Source of the DNA: Bugulina stolonifera
Taxonomy: Eukaryota > Bryozoa > Gymnolaemata > Cheilostomatida > Bugulidae
Assembly (NCBI GenBank): GCA_935421135.1
Contig: OW285191.1
Span: 10,653,700 to 10,717,699 of the forward strand
Direction of reading: 5' to 3'
Length of the DNA: 64,000 bases
The translations under genes were made by a program, and so were the position numbers. Positions 13,901-28,900 of the stretch are shown here, piece by piece. The stretch's first letter is position 1. Every line of letters begins with the position of its first letter. The notes under the pieces are model-generated. The model searched no databases. It was given only the letters and a program-made list of their open reading frames with translations, and had not been told where the DNA came from.

Positions 13901-16900
13901 AAATTGTAGAAACTAATGAGATGATGGAAGTCTTTTGTGGTAATTTTGAATGAGCCATGTGCAAGTGGAATCACAAACATGGTTGCCTTATGCAAATCAA
14001 AATAACTGAAAGTTTAGAATTTATATTATTGGAGCCCATCATATTAAGCTTACCGAGTCACAACCGCTATTGGGAGATGAATGTGTCCGGGGTTTAAGCT
14101 CAATAACACATTAGAACATAATTATTATTTTTGTTGAATTCAAGACCATCACAATAGCAGTTTTCTGCAGTATATTAACATATTAAGTGTGCTTACCACT
14201 GGCATTGGTGTCTGTGAGTGGAGCGAGCTGATTGGATAAGAGCTGCATTACATTGGCACAAACTCTGTGAGCTGCCTTACGGCTCGTTGTCAGACTTCTG
14301 TGGGCCATAGACACCAGTAATCCAAACACTCTGTAGAGAGACAGTACAGATGATCATATGGGACAGTAACGGTTAAAGATATTTGTTACCTGGTAAACCG
14401 GTAAGCTCCTCATTTAAATGAAGGTAAAACTTCCCATTTTGAATTCGCTGTATAAAGCATCCACTTCTCTGTATGTTATAAATACAATCGAATGAATCAT
14501 ATAACAACCATGTCTAACTGGATCGTGTGATACATTGAGATTAGTAAATAAGCTCGAAATTTGTATTATATAATAGTCATCCAAATGTGCAAATATGTAT
14601 ATTAACTCTATTTACAATAAGAATAGAATACCTGAGCTTAGGAAACTTGTAGCTGTTGGCTGAACTAAACATTTCCGTGAGAACTTGTTCAAAGAATCTG
14701 CCATACCATGCCTGTCCACTGCAGACCTGTACTAATAGGTTACCTACAGCATGCAAAAGTACGCTATTGTTACCATGAATACACTATGCTATTGTTACCA
14801 TGGATACACTATGCTATTGTTACCATGGATACACTATGCTATTGTTACCATGGATACGCTATGCTATTGTTACCATGGATACACTATGTTATTGTTACCT
14901 TGAGGAGATCAGTAGTCTACACATGCATGGGACTAGATGAATACGTAAATGCACAGAAATTAAAACAAGTAGTACATGACTCTGTCAACTGTGTTATGCA
15001 AGGTTCTGTTATGTTCACCATTTCCACAGCTTCCAAGACGGTAGCTCACCTGTGAGAAGCTGTACCTTATGAGATCCATGGACACATAGGTTTGAAAAGA
15101 GTTGTTTACAAGTGCTGGCCGGTATAGACTGATAGAGATCGGTTGGTATTCCACCCTCCTTACTACTCAATAGTACAGATATCAGACCCTCTATTATACA
15201 CCTTAGCTTGTCTCTACATGGCGCAGAGCTCTGTGATTGGTTGGCATCTGTCGCACATGCTGCTGGTAGCACTCCACGCAACCTATAAACATAATGTCGT
15301 AAACCAGTTTTCTATCCAGTTTTTTTTGTTGATATATTAGCTTGATGTGCGTTGCTCTAGCGTATGCTTACAATAATCTAAAGAGACTGTGTAAGGAAGC
15401 ATCCTATGGGAAAAGTATTAGAGAACTGAGAACATTGAAACCATCTTGTTACTCGACGCTTACCTTCGTATGGCATTGGTTGCCAGGTTAAGCTGCTGCT
15501 GTAACTTGAGGCACTCTTCATGTGTCTGCTGTATCTGAGTAGTTAGGTCATAGTCTTCATGTTCTATGTCTACACCCTGGCTCTCGGCGGTCTATAACAC
15601 AAACAATTCTATAAATAGCACAAACCATTTTATAAACAGCACAAATCCCTTTATAAATAGCACAGAAGTTTTACAGATAGCGCAATATAAATATAATAAA
15701 TAGCACGTACTATTCTATCAATAGCACATACTACTCTATTAATAGCAGACATTACTCTATAAATAGCACATACTACTCTATAAATAGCACACACTATTCT
15801 ATCTATAGTACATACTACTCTATAAATAGCACACACTATTCTATCTATAGTACATACTACTCTATAAATAGCACATACCTGCATAAGTGTTTGCAGTCTA
15901 CCACAGGCTAGTTTGTAGCAGCACCTGATGTCCTCCACAGCAGAGTTGTAGACACAGATCTGCCTCCGCACCTCCTCTGCTGTCCTCAGAGCTACAACAT
16001 GTGACTCGGTCTCCCACGGGAACACATAGGCGTGTCCATAGAACACACCCAGGGGGATGCGGTAGGTCTGGCCTGTACCACTAGTTCTTGGAGCGTATGT
16101 TATCTGTAAACATGATAAACAACATTTCCCTATAGAAATACATGTATGTACTAATTTAAACCGTCTATGTAAGATTTCCCAAATATTTCTATATATACAA
16201 TGATGCTAATAGGCACTACGGTTTAATACAGACATGTACTTGGAAATGGTTACGAGCAAATACTACGTCAACATGTAGAATACAAAATTGCACCAACATG
16301 AATACAATTCTTACCTTCAATATTCACAAACTGCCAATATTATCTAATTCTACATTCTAAAATATGTTACAGTAGTGCTATCAACAGTTCAAAGGTAAGC
16401 AGAAAATAGACATGAAACACATTGAATATTCAACCAATAGACCGAGAGGAAGGTATGTGCATGTATGTACCTTGAGGAATTGGCACACACAGGCAGGTTG
16501 AATATCCGTGAGCACTAGACACTTGTTGGTTATATCAGTGCAGACGACCAATCTCTGTGAGTCTAGCAGTTCACGCTCTAGCCATACGTCTATGGCGAGG
16601 GATGCCATGTCAGCACATGCAGGTATTACCACATCCGTCAATCTGATTGGCTGACCAAAGTCCAGCACAATGAATCTCCTGGCATCTGTTATTATAAACA
16701 TAATTATGCACATTATCTATTGTTGAAGCCCATAAAATTTTACATTTACATGTATATGGTTGTACAGCGAACCAACTGCTCAGTTAAGTGATAACAGTTA
16801 AAATATGAGCCATTAGATATACAATGTGGAAGCGATAGCATCGAGTGTTCGAATCAGATAAAGTCAGACAATAGTTACTGCAAATAGAATTGGTGCACAA

Positions 16901-19900
16901 AAAATTTTTTACAGCTCAAAATCTGTGATCAGTGGAATTTCATTTCCAGCAGCAAGTCATGCATTGTGATAACACCAGGAAAGTCACATGTCAAACAAAG
17001 AACACTGTCTAGTTTAGACTTACTTCCTGAACTCATTCTACCAGCTATGAGGGTAAATTCATTAGGTGGCTGAAGTATGGCCTGTATATTAGGATAGGGG
17101 GCAGTGGAGAGGGAGTTCCCAGTCTCTGTTTTACTGTTCCCAGATGTCTTGATGGGTGCAGGGGGTGGAGTGGAGGTGGTGCTAGTCATCCCAGAGGTGG
17201 TAGCAGCAGGTCCAGGCATAATTGGCTGCATTGACAGCAGTGAGGGGTAAGACTTGAGTATTTTAGACTGCACAAATGCTACAAAGTAAATATATATTCC
17301 AGGTACATGCATGTAGCATTACCTTAAATATAGAGCTTGCTTATACTACAACAGTTAACATGCCCCCGATATATATGTATTACGTGAAACTAATTCATGC
17401 AAATGTCCAAGCCTACAACATCTGGTATTTTAGATTCAAGATGTTTTCACGAGCGTCTGGTTAGTTCCCCCCAAACTGGACTACATATAAACACACCTAC
17501 TTAACTCTACATAGTATCACAATATCTGGCACCATGATGCCCTACTTCACTATCCAATAATAAAAACATGGGGACACAACTTACAGGCATAATCACTGCT
17601 CAGATTCTTCATTGTACTTTTCACAGCTTCAAGCTTAGCACACTTGATACCCTGAAATCAAACAAAGTGTTTACACATAACCCATACACTATAATGAATT
17701 TAGTAGACTACATGCACGTTGTATCATCTAATCACGGTTCAGTACATTAGCAGTATCAGGGGACAAATAGTGTTCTCACCTTACCAAGTATGATTTGTGT
17801 ATGTGTTTAAATTACATTATTTCAAGGACAAAAATGGATGAAACCAATTTAAAGTTTAAAAACTAAACTCTTCAAAGTTTGCTGACAGTTCAGCATGCTA
17901 ACGACTGGTCTGCCATATCTTAGTATGAGAAGCTTGGGGGTTGAGATGGGAGTTGTAAGCTCATACCGGACATATTAACCAAAGTATGTACATCAACAAC
18001 CAACCTTGGAGTCTGTGGACTTGATAGTGGGCAACGAATTGCTTATATCATTAACAATAGCACCAAGTTTAGCCTGAATACTGCCAACAGTTTGGGGTAC
18101 ATTTATAGGAAGCCCCGCCGTCAAAGTAGCCGGATCAGGGGCATTTGTAGAACCAGTTCCATAGAAAACGGGCGTAATATCTAAAATTATAATTCCGTAT
18201 TAGTTCATATATAAGATACCTGGTAGTACATGCATATATACATATTCATATATACAAATACAGTATACATACATGTATGTACACAGTTAGCATGCAAGAC
18301 ATTATAAAAGTTGAAATTCATACATTCCCATAGCAAATATTTATTTATGGTGCATAAATATGGCTAATCGGGCCAAACAACTGCGTCACTGATGATTTAA
18401 ATAGCATATCAAGTACTTGATAAGTTATATAAAGCGATACGCTATATGTAGTAGCATGTGATGGAAAGACGAAACTCGGGTAAGTATTATAAAGAGTGAA
18501 CACTCACTTGGGTTACTGCCATGGGTAACATGGATGTACTCGCTGTAGCTGTTTATACTGAACTGTAATGGTTCCACTTCCAATAGCCCGGTCACCCGCA
18601 AGTCAAGATGCTCGGCATTAGTGAACCCTTGGCATGACGATTTGGTCAGGTCCACCATTGGCAGCTTAAAATATTAATAATAACTACATAGTATCTAATG
18701 CTGTCTTTATCAATAACAATAATCTGTAACGTGAAACGAATTCCAACCCAACCATGCAGAAGTGTTGGTGAAGTCTGTTATATTCATTTCTTTTATTTCT
18801 TTTTATTTCCTTATTATCCTACATTTATTTGTCTCGCGTCTATCCATAAACCCCTCACAACGTCACCAAAGAAATATTGCGTGCCTTCTTAAGAGATGAT
18901 GGAAAGGTGGTTACATAATTACCCCTACCGCATATGTAGGTGTATCCACGTATCGCTGCGAATAGATTACAATATAACGGTACCCCAGTTTTACAAATTC
19001 TAACTATATAATGACCTTGACCTAGCACACTTACTGTTTCCTCTTTTGACGTTAGGTGCTGTTTCTCCTGTGACGTGAGAGTCATAGGTGACGTCGAGGA
19101 ATAGAGCAGGTTTTTACTCACAAAGGACGGAAGGCTAGCCTCGAATACTTCTGTGTCGTAGGGTGAGCTAGTCAGACCATAGCTATTGGAGAAGAGCAGA
19201 AAATTGGTTATTTGTATAAAAATATAGAATCACTACTTGACCGGTACCAATTTGCACATAAGCTGCTGTCTAGGACATATGCCATAGAATGGCCTCTTCG
19301 TGATCCCAATAACCAGTGGAAATACAAATGACCGTCATCCACGAAAATTTCTGTAAATGTAGGCCTAGACCTGTTGGGGAAGAGTCAATTCACAAATAGC
19401 GGTTAATAGCTGGACATTTGTCAATAAATAGCACTTTTGACGCCAAGATTTGGTGAACAAAACCAAATCGCCAATTTACGTCTGATAGCCTCCTATTAAT
19501 CTGGTGCACTGTCAGGACATTCATTATTAAGTAACCATGAATATTGTCATCAACTGGTACAATCTCTTACCTGGAGAGTCTGTGCATATCTGGCTCAGTA
19601 AAGCTCTGATAATATAGTTCAGACAGAGTGTGCAGTCTCTCGGATACCTACAGAATATAGATAAGACAAATTCACTAGAACCGCATATTATTGAACAAAT
19701 AGCTAGATTCTAGAACCATCCTAAATTGTTTTGAATAAAAATGCAACACAGGGGCAACAATTATAATTTTGCCAATTGAATTACTATATCAGAGATGAAA
19801 TGAATGATATTTCCAGTTCGAGGTGCGAGTTAAACTTCGCATGCGTGTTGGACACTTATTCTATCCAGTACCTGATCAGAAACCGATCACAGCGTCATCT

Positions 19901-22900
19901 GTAAACAGATGGTTAGTTTGACAAAACTACAATATACAATGGAGCCCAGGAACTCATTATTATATGTACACGGGTATTTATATTTACTCGTATCTCTTAC
20001 CTTACGGCAGACTGTGTTTACATCCAGGCATTTAACACGACTCATTAACAGGAAGTAACTGTGCACTGCCCCGGAACTCTGTGACTCCTTGAGCAACTCA
20101 AGGTTAGTAAGGAGGGCATCTAGCAGACACTTGGAGAACCTTGAAAGACTTTCCTCTCCTCCCAGTCTACGGCTCAGCCTGTGGTTCAACAATGATAGTT
20201 ATTCGGAGGGAACAAAGCAATACCACGCAACATGTACAACAGATGGACACTAGTATCCTAGGGTGGCTAGATGTTGCTTATAAGTTGATAGACAAAAGCA
20301 GACACAGGAAGTAGAGAAAGAGATTGTACATAATCCAGACTTACTAGGACAATAACAGCAACTAATAAAACTTTATAGAACTTGTTACGAATACTAAAAT
20401 ACTGTTCCTACTGAGGGAAGTGTTTATTTGATAGGGCCACCAACTAGCCAAATCCAAAGTACAGGTATCACAACATGCAGTAGCATGGAGGCACGTGTAT
20501 ATGTAATAATAGTAGACAGCATACACATCTTCAGGAGACAACAATTTCACTAGAGTATGATAATGGCATAGCCCTTACTCTGTGCTGACAGTTAGTAGTC
20601 TAGTAAGGGCATGGCTAGTGGATCTGGTACCCCTGATGATACAGTCCTCTATCAGATGATTTAGATTATCTTCTATCACCCCCAGCACGCTCTTCTCATA
20701 CTTTCTGTAATACAACACATGGAGTTGATAAATGGATAATAGCCAATGAGTCTGATGCCGTATTGAAAGTTACTACATGTATATCTGATGGCTCTCTACG
20801 TCAAACAAACGAGATGACAACTCCAAATTAGCATCATGTTTCCACTGCTTAGTCAGTCTTGAAGAACTGCTGTATGTAGTGCAAACCTTGGTTTGACATC
20901 GTTGGCCTGGAGAACTGCTATCCATGCTAACACTTTCATGGCTGATATCCTGTTCTGCTCGGTAGCGAGCAGAGCGGACTCTGCGGGAGACTCGGGGTTG
21001 GTGACGAGATGTCCTTTATATGCCACCTCCACTAGGTTCTGGTGTAGTTCAACAGAGTCCAACATAGCAGACCTAGTCAACTACAACATACAAGTATGAT
21101 AAATATATGTGACACTTCAAGCAGAACTGCATTTTGTTCCACCTACCTCATCATGTACGGAGTTGAGATTTTAGATAATCTTGATTTAACACACAGAGAA
21201 ATACATTCTACATATATTAATCTTTGCTCAGCAACATGGTTAGATATACACGAAATAACAACACTAGTTACTACGCTGTGGTACCATAACATTGAGCAGT
21301 GAATAGTAGCTTTGAAAATTTCCCCCATTCTTTTAGCATTTGAGATCTACACGCAGATGAGGTGTGATTAATTAGTGACCACATGGTCATAACAAACATT
21401 CAGGAAGTTACCCCAGATTAAAGCAAAAGTGACGACACTTGATACAATGTTATAACAGCACGTTGTCGACTGAACGATCAAATATTTAACACTTTCCATC
21501 TTGTTATAAAAGACAGAATGTTTGACATCAATGTACCTTCTCATGGGCTATATTAGTAGTCTTGGTCTTTCTCACGGAGATAGAGATCTCATCTATAAGG
21601 TCCATTCCTTTGCTTTGCTTTGAAAAGCGATCCGAGTTCTTAGTAGAAGGACTGCTACTGCGGGGAGTGCTGGTACGCCCCATAACATTGGTAGTAGGAA
21701 TCCCGGGCTTCTCAGGTGTTGTGGCAGCTCTGACTTGAGGAAATAGCATGGACCCGACTTTCTGCGGAGAATTTTCACTTGGCTGGAATAACAATAATTT
21801 TTATATTAAGCAAAAAAGAAACCCATATTGTGAAAGATTAGTGTATGATCATAATGATGGAAGTATTGATGTGACGAGACAGCTTTAATTGATCAGTCAT
21901 TCCGATACTTTATGTGACTATCAACCCTTAAATTTTCACTGCTCCTACTGTAATCCAGCTCGTCTTAATAACAGTACTTTAAGCAATGATACAAGTGGTT
22001 CGACAGTTCCCACTAATAGTTAGTTGGCTACTAGCCAACCCACATGACAGACTGCTTTGACATGAAACAATGATATAGACTTATATTAGAATAATTGTAT
22101 TATCTAACTGCATTGTACATTTTAAATGTGTACATTATTCTACCATTCTAGCATGATTTCACTAACCTTAGTGTTAGATGAGGAGGCAGCGTCTGGTTCC
22201 TCCCCAGACATCTTCATGTATATCACAAGAGACCGAGGCTTTATCTTGAGCAAGGCTGGGGAAGTAAGCGTCACAAACCCAGAGAGTCCAGAAACATCAC
22301 CCGCTAAGGCTAGACTGACAGGGGCGGATAATAGCTGTAGTTTGTGCTTGTCCAGAAATGTCTGAGGAAGGAACGACGTGTCGTTTTTTGGGGCAGACAG
22401 GGCTGGACCCTGTAAGAGAATCATAGCATAGGTGTAAACCAGACCACAGCACATTAGCTAATTAACTCGTATCCATGACAATTTGCCGAACTACCCGAAA
22501 TTAATTGAGCAACAAATTTATAATCTAATCATAATCATGGGGTATAATACTACTATCCATAGGGTAATATAGATATTATATCCAGCCATCTTGGATGAGT
22601 ACCTTCCCGTGTCGTCTGCGATTGTCCATCTTATAACCAAGTAGTGCCACCTTGATATCAGGAATAGCTTTAGCCCTGCCCTGTATGGTGAACTTGAGGT
22701 CAACATGGCCGACACTAGTTACCCTAGGTAACGACAACTCCACCACGTGCTCCCTCATAGCAGTGTCATTGTCAGGCTACAGTACAGAGAATTAGCAAAC
22801 ATTAACCATCGTTGTATATAAACTGTATGAATCAGTCCCTTGTGTCCTTTCCAGTCAAGTATCACACATACTTAACACAATAACAGTCAAGCAACCGTCA

Positions 22901-25900
22901 CTGTCAATCGAAAGCAAGTTTTTATATGGTACATCAAGAAGGATACTTAGTCTAGAATAAGAGTTAAAAATTTGCACAAATTTCCATAAACAAACAAACA
23001 AACCCTTGACATTCTCCTAGAATAATATGTTTTCTGAGTGCTAATTGACTTCCGGTTCTTAACTAATTTACTCATATAACGTCATCCTAACACAAGATAC
23101 AAAAGGTAAGCATCATCACACACCTGTAACTTCCATGTTCTAGTGCTGAGGATTGCAGTACCATCTGGTGGGGAGCCAGGAGTCATTCTGCCATACCTCT
23201 GTAGATGCTGTGGGTGCTTCCTTTGTAGCTGATCCTGGTGGACCTCTGTCCAGCAAGGGCCCAGAGTAGCTGTGTACTTCCCACTCAGGTTCTCACACTC
23301 TGTTAAGTCTGACAGCGTCTTCATATCCCGCACCGAGAAGGGTGCATCAAACAACGCCTCGATATCTGCTTTACCTGATTGGCAAAGGAACACTTGGTTA
23401 TAATTTAAAACAAGGCCAGAAAGGAAAACAGAACACTGCAGAATGAAAAACACGTTATATAATCAATTAATTACATTTAAATCGCAATCACTCTACAGGT
23501 TCAGTGGATCAAAATAAGACAGACGTCTACAGTAACCTAGATATATATTAGACAAATATCCTGTGCTAACTGATTTTACTGAGTCAGAGACTTACATTTC
23601 ACAGACGCCGGGTCCATGGGTCCATCTAACACGTCTTCCAATGCAGTCATGTAGGCCGGTGTCTCAGGACTGACTTGTAGTAAAACTATATCACCATCTG
23701 TCGTGGCAGCACACACTCTGTCTATGCCTACAATACCAAACAGGAAGTTAGCAAGTAGATGGAAGTAAACAAAAAACATGATGCAAGTAGAAGGAAGCAG
23801 TCTAGCTAATGACAATGACAATATTTTGCCGTATCTATCCGGTAGAACGCGTAACTATTGCAAGTATGACCATAATAGAATTGCAGAACCTAAGTTATCT
23901 GCCCCTACTCAGTGGTAGATGTACATAAGAATGGAGGGATGATACCTGAACAGTACTCTGAGATGGTGAACCTGTGAGAGCTGCTAGAGAAGCTGGTGAC
24001 ATCCTTCAGACCATGCACTTGCATCAGCTACAAACACATATCATACAGATGTGTGTACATGTATATACATGCTTTCACTTGAAAAATATTTAAAGATGGT
24101 GCAAAGGTGATAAAATATTATACTATAAGATATTTGTACAATGAACCCCCAAATGAATTAGTTTACATTTAGCTTTAAACAGCTTTCAGTAAACTTCCAA
24201 AAAGGCTAAAATACTCGTAGGTAGCAGCAGAAAGAATACAGGAAGCTATTGACTTTGAAATAGACAATCGGGCCTGCTGCCCCCCTACTTGAACTGACTG
24301 TGCTAAGAGTTCTTTTTAGAATAAAACCCCGACCAACATTAGCAGTTAGTCATCAATTAATATTGAGAAACAGTGAACCAGTCCATGGTACAGTGGCTTG
24401 TGAACCAGTGTATGGTACAATGGCTTGTGAACCAGTCTACAGTACAGTGGCTTGTGAACCAGCCTATGTTACAGTGGTTTGTGAACCAGTCTATGGTACA
24501 GTGGTTGGTGAACCAGTGTATGGTACAATGGCTTGTGAACCAGTCTACAGTACAGTGGCTTGTGAACCAGCCTATGTTACAGTGGTTTGTGAACCAGTCT
24601 ATGGTACAGTGGTTGGTGAACCAGTGTATGGTACAATGGTTGGTGAACCAGTTTATGGTACAATGGTTTGTGAACCAGTCTATGGTACAGTGGTTGGTGA
24701 ACCAGTGCATGGTACAGTGGTTGGTTAACCAGTCCATTGTACAGTGGTAGAGAGACTAGACTGCCGCGCCATAACATACTGTAGGTGTTATGGAAAGAAC
24801 AATTTTCATCCTGGCGGATTTTACTTCAAATATTGAGAAACGCTACCAAATAAGAAACGGACCAAATAATGCCAGTTACATGCTTATTAACATCTGAATC
24901 AAATAGATATAAATAGACATACGGAAATAGCCCCAGATCTTTTAGTAATCATCATATGATACAATTCTTCCTCGTCATCATCGGGGTCCTCACTCCCCTC
25001 AATTTCCCTAGTGGATGAGAACTCCTGGCTGAGCTGGTTCACATGAACCACGGTGTCCTCTACCGATTGGATGTATTTGATAGAGTAGGGCCGACGGAAT
25101 ACAGTGGTCATCCCGTTCCGCAACTCTAGCTGTAATACAGTATACACAATACAAGTACATATACGTGTACATGTAACATATAAATTATTTACTTCAACTG
25201 TAATACAGTATACACAATACTATTACATAGTCCTACAACATATATATATATATAAATACATATGCATACATTAGCTACATTATCTACAGCCAATACTGAT
25301 ACACCAACATATGCAAATTTATAGTAAAACCAGATAATGTATGTTACATGCTATTTATTTTTCCTTTCATTGCCTTTCACAGAAAGTCTAGCACATAATT
25401 TCAGGCAATGAGTTGCTCTGTGACAGGATATGCTCACAGTTCACCGCCAATCATATCGAATTACTGCTAACCTTGTATGTGGCGAGTGCCCCAGCTACTC
25501 GGGAGGAAGGTATTCCATCTAAGTTATTGTGTGTGAAATTAACTAATAGTAGCTGTTTATCTAGTGACTGCTCCATATATGTAATTGTGTAGCATGGATG
25601 CCGACAGCTACAAAGGAAACGCAACTCCTGAACAAGTATGTATAAATGGTGGAGATTAACATAGGTTATATTTAATAGTTAGACTATATAGTGATACACA
25701 TATGGACTGTGTAGTGTAAGCATGAGATAACATTTCCGTTATCATTTTTCTTACATATTTTTTAAGTTCACAGAAAAGAAATTATATGTGAAACTACATG
25801 GATATAATACAGCTAGGTTAGAACATACTGTGAAGTTGTAAATAATCAAGTAGGAAACTTCAGATGAGAAGTATGTACCAGGTTCTACTTACTCCTTTGG

Positions 25901-28900
25901 TATATCTATTCTATGTAGTAGTTTAGGTTTGGCAGGGACCACAACTCCCTTCTGTTTTTTGTCACCTGGGGGCTCTGTTACCAGATATTGTTTCTCTAGA
26001 TATATGGCCTCGGCTAGCTGCTCGGCACTACTGCAATTCAATACAGATATACTTGGTTAGTACACTAAAAGTACATAATATTGTATAGATGACATACACA
26101 GGTTCCATGGCCTGTTGTATTATCTTTGACTGATAACAGTATTAGTGCACTTATATATGGCCCTTTCCTTTACTTTATTAAATATGTATTTCAAAAGATC
26201 CACCTACTGGCACAAATTTAGCATCCTAGGAGCTTTGCATTGAGTAGATCCTTAGCATATAAAATCATCAAAACCAAAAACCTAGCTTATGAAAGTCTTC
26301 TTGAACCCATAGAAATAACGTGTGAACCATTGAACGTAGGCATGCCCACCAGTTGACTCTGACAAATGGTTGCACATATACCTGAGAGTGGACTGTAGCT
26401 GGCCTTCTATGTCAGCTAGTGAAGTAGGTACCACACATCCAGTGTCGTAGCAGGCCATCTCTAGCATCTAAAATCGTATATAACACAGTGTAGGCTAGCA
26501 ATACATGTACACGTTTGAAATGTACTTACAGGGGGGAGGGGGTCTGAAATATTTAAATCACCAGATTATACAATCCAAGAAGTTATTGAGCAACAGATTG
26601 GATACACAGATTCAGCTGGAAAGAATCACAAATGAAAAATTAATTCACTAGGAAAGTTAACTGATTGTTTTCAGATATCATCAGAGAGGAAGACGATCAT
26701 ACACTAAAAACGGCATTAGACAAAACAAATTTACCTGATTGGATAAGGATGCTGTGACCATAGAGAGGCTGCAGTCATCATTCTCCCCGGAGATTAAACA
26801 CATTGCTATAAGTTCTGGGACTGCCGGAGGTGACGACTCAGACATTGGACTGCCTAGATTATCCCCACCTGATGAATATACATGTAGGAGAACACAACTC
26901 CTATGTAAGAGTGGCCTAGGCAATACATGGTATTATAGTACATACTGCATAATGTTAGTTGAACAGAAATCTAATTAACCCTGTAACTTATACAAAAATA
27001 CATTTGATCTTTTCAGCTTGCCTGCAAGCACCCTGGTGACTCTTATGATCATCTGGTGTTTCTACTGCTTTACTCATGGGTGAGCTGCAGGGTAAATCCG
27101 GCTGAGTAGAAACCACAATTTATGAATATAGATGGATCGGTGCATAAGGATATAGAGGCATTGAGTGAATACTGGATAGTCAACCTACCACCTGACTCAG
27201 TGAGAATCAATTCCCTACACAGATCCAGCTGTTTGTTCATCTTGAATATCTTAACTAACTGCTGATTGGGCATCAAAGCTGCTAGATAAACATCCTCACC
27301 ATAGGTGGAAGTGGACAGAATCTACAATTATAAGGACATGTCTATCAAGACTAGATCGCTGACACAATCAATGTTTACATTTACAATAGTCAGTGAGTAT
27401 AACCTACATTATACATAATAGCAGTGGTATTGTGCACCAGAGTTTTCCTACAATTTGAATACATTAAATTTCTGTAAGCCAGCCGACTAGCATATGATCA
27501 TACATAAAATGAGTATAAGAGAACATAACTAAGTTGCTACTATTTCTATCCATATATACCAGGCCAATATAGTGCACATAAATCTCTTGACAAAAGCAGA
27601 ATAACTGAATAAATAAATTGGGTACACTTACTGTTTACAAAAGAAATTCAAAATAGTGAGGATTGGTGTTTTCCAACATTAAACAACACTTTAGTTGGTA
27701 AACTATTTTAAATTACAAGCAATAGAACACCAACAAAGCATAGAGTCTCAATAAATTAGTGACAATTCAAATTTGTACGTTTTATCAAAGGACAGTCGTA
27801 GAATTTAAGAGTCTGAAACCCAAATCTAGTTACGAAGCATCCATTTTCTAATTGAAACTTTTACAATGACCCCCCCCCCCCCCCCCATACCACTCTTCAT
27901 TGACACTTAGGACTATAAAAATATATTCCAGATAAATGCTGCTAAATGCAGAACTACATGTAAAATCTATCGATAAATATACCGACTTAATTATAAAAAG
28001 AACATTTAACACCTTTTGATTCAATAATAGCACATCTATTGAGTCCACTCACCTTGTGTTTACATGCTAGAGAGGGCTGGGAGGCGTGATACACGCTCAT
28101 AGGTACATTCTGTGTAGGCAGTCCTTTAATGAACGGACAACCTGGCTGATGTCTCTCGTGCTCTGACCAAGGTTCGTCTGTCGTCTCCCAGCAGACAAGG
28201 CAGACGTTACATGTAAAGCACATGCTCCTGTCATCATTGGATGAGGTGGGGTCATGGTAGAAACCGGCCCGGGACATGGACTCGGGCTTAGCCCACCTAT
28301 AGTACAGTTTATAATATAATCATGTCTTCAGAGTAGGCCTGATTTATAAATTGGAACGTCTGAAATGGTTAGCACAGAAACATCTGACAGACAGCGAACT
28401 GTTACAAACACATTATTTATATGCTGGTAGTAGAATTGCATGTTGCCACGTTTTAACCGCATGTCCAGTATCAGATATAATATACAGTCTAATGATAGAT
28501 AATGTCTGTGTCTTTTCATGTCAGTTTCTATTATTTGGTCACCAAACTTGGGAAAATTTCAAATGAGTCATAATATTCGACAAACTCAGAACCAAAGTGT
28601 GGTCAATGTTTGATTGACACGAATCAAGTAAATCAGGCATTGACATGATACATGCATAATACTACATGTATGTAGGCCTACTATGTGGAGGTCCACATGT
28701 AAAAGTAGTCCCATGTTTATTTGTTCCTGGGACTCAGTCTACTTACTGGTAATGTTTATGGGGCCAGTTCTCGAAGGTAGCCAACCTTGCAGCCTCACTA
28801 TACATAAGAGCTCGGTCTAGAGGCACAGGGTTATCTATGTTATAGTCTGTAGCATAGTAGCCACTACGCTCTGTGATAGCCGCTGCTATCGGCATCGCCA

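Noticed and set aside
14708..15055. 115-codon plus-strand frame
   Set aside because: It overlaps the 25-bp minisatellite and runs antisense through the end of BIRC6 exon 31; shadow frame.
24300..24777. Long open frames on both strands with 9-residue repeats
   Set aside because: They are created by a 27-bp minisatellite without stop codons inside a BIRC6 intron; no splice signals or start context support a gene.
28351..28566. Plus-strand 71-codon frame in a BIRC6 intron
   Set aside because: No homology-like features and no splice context; chance frame.
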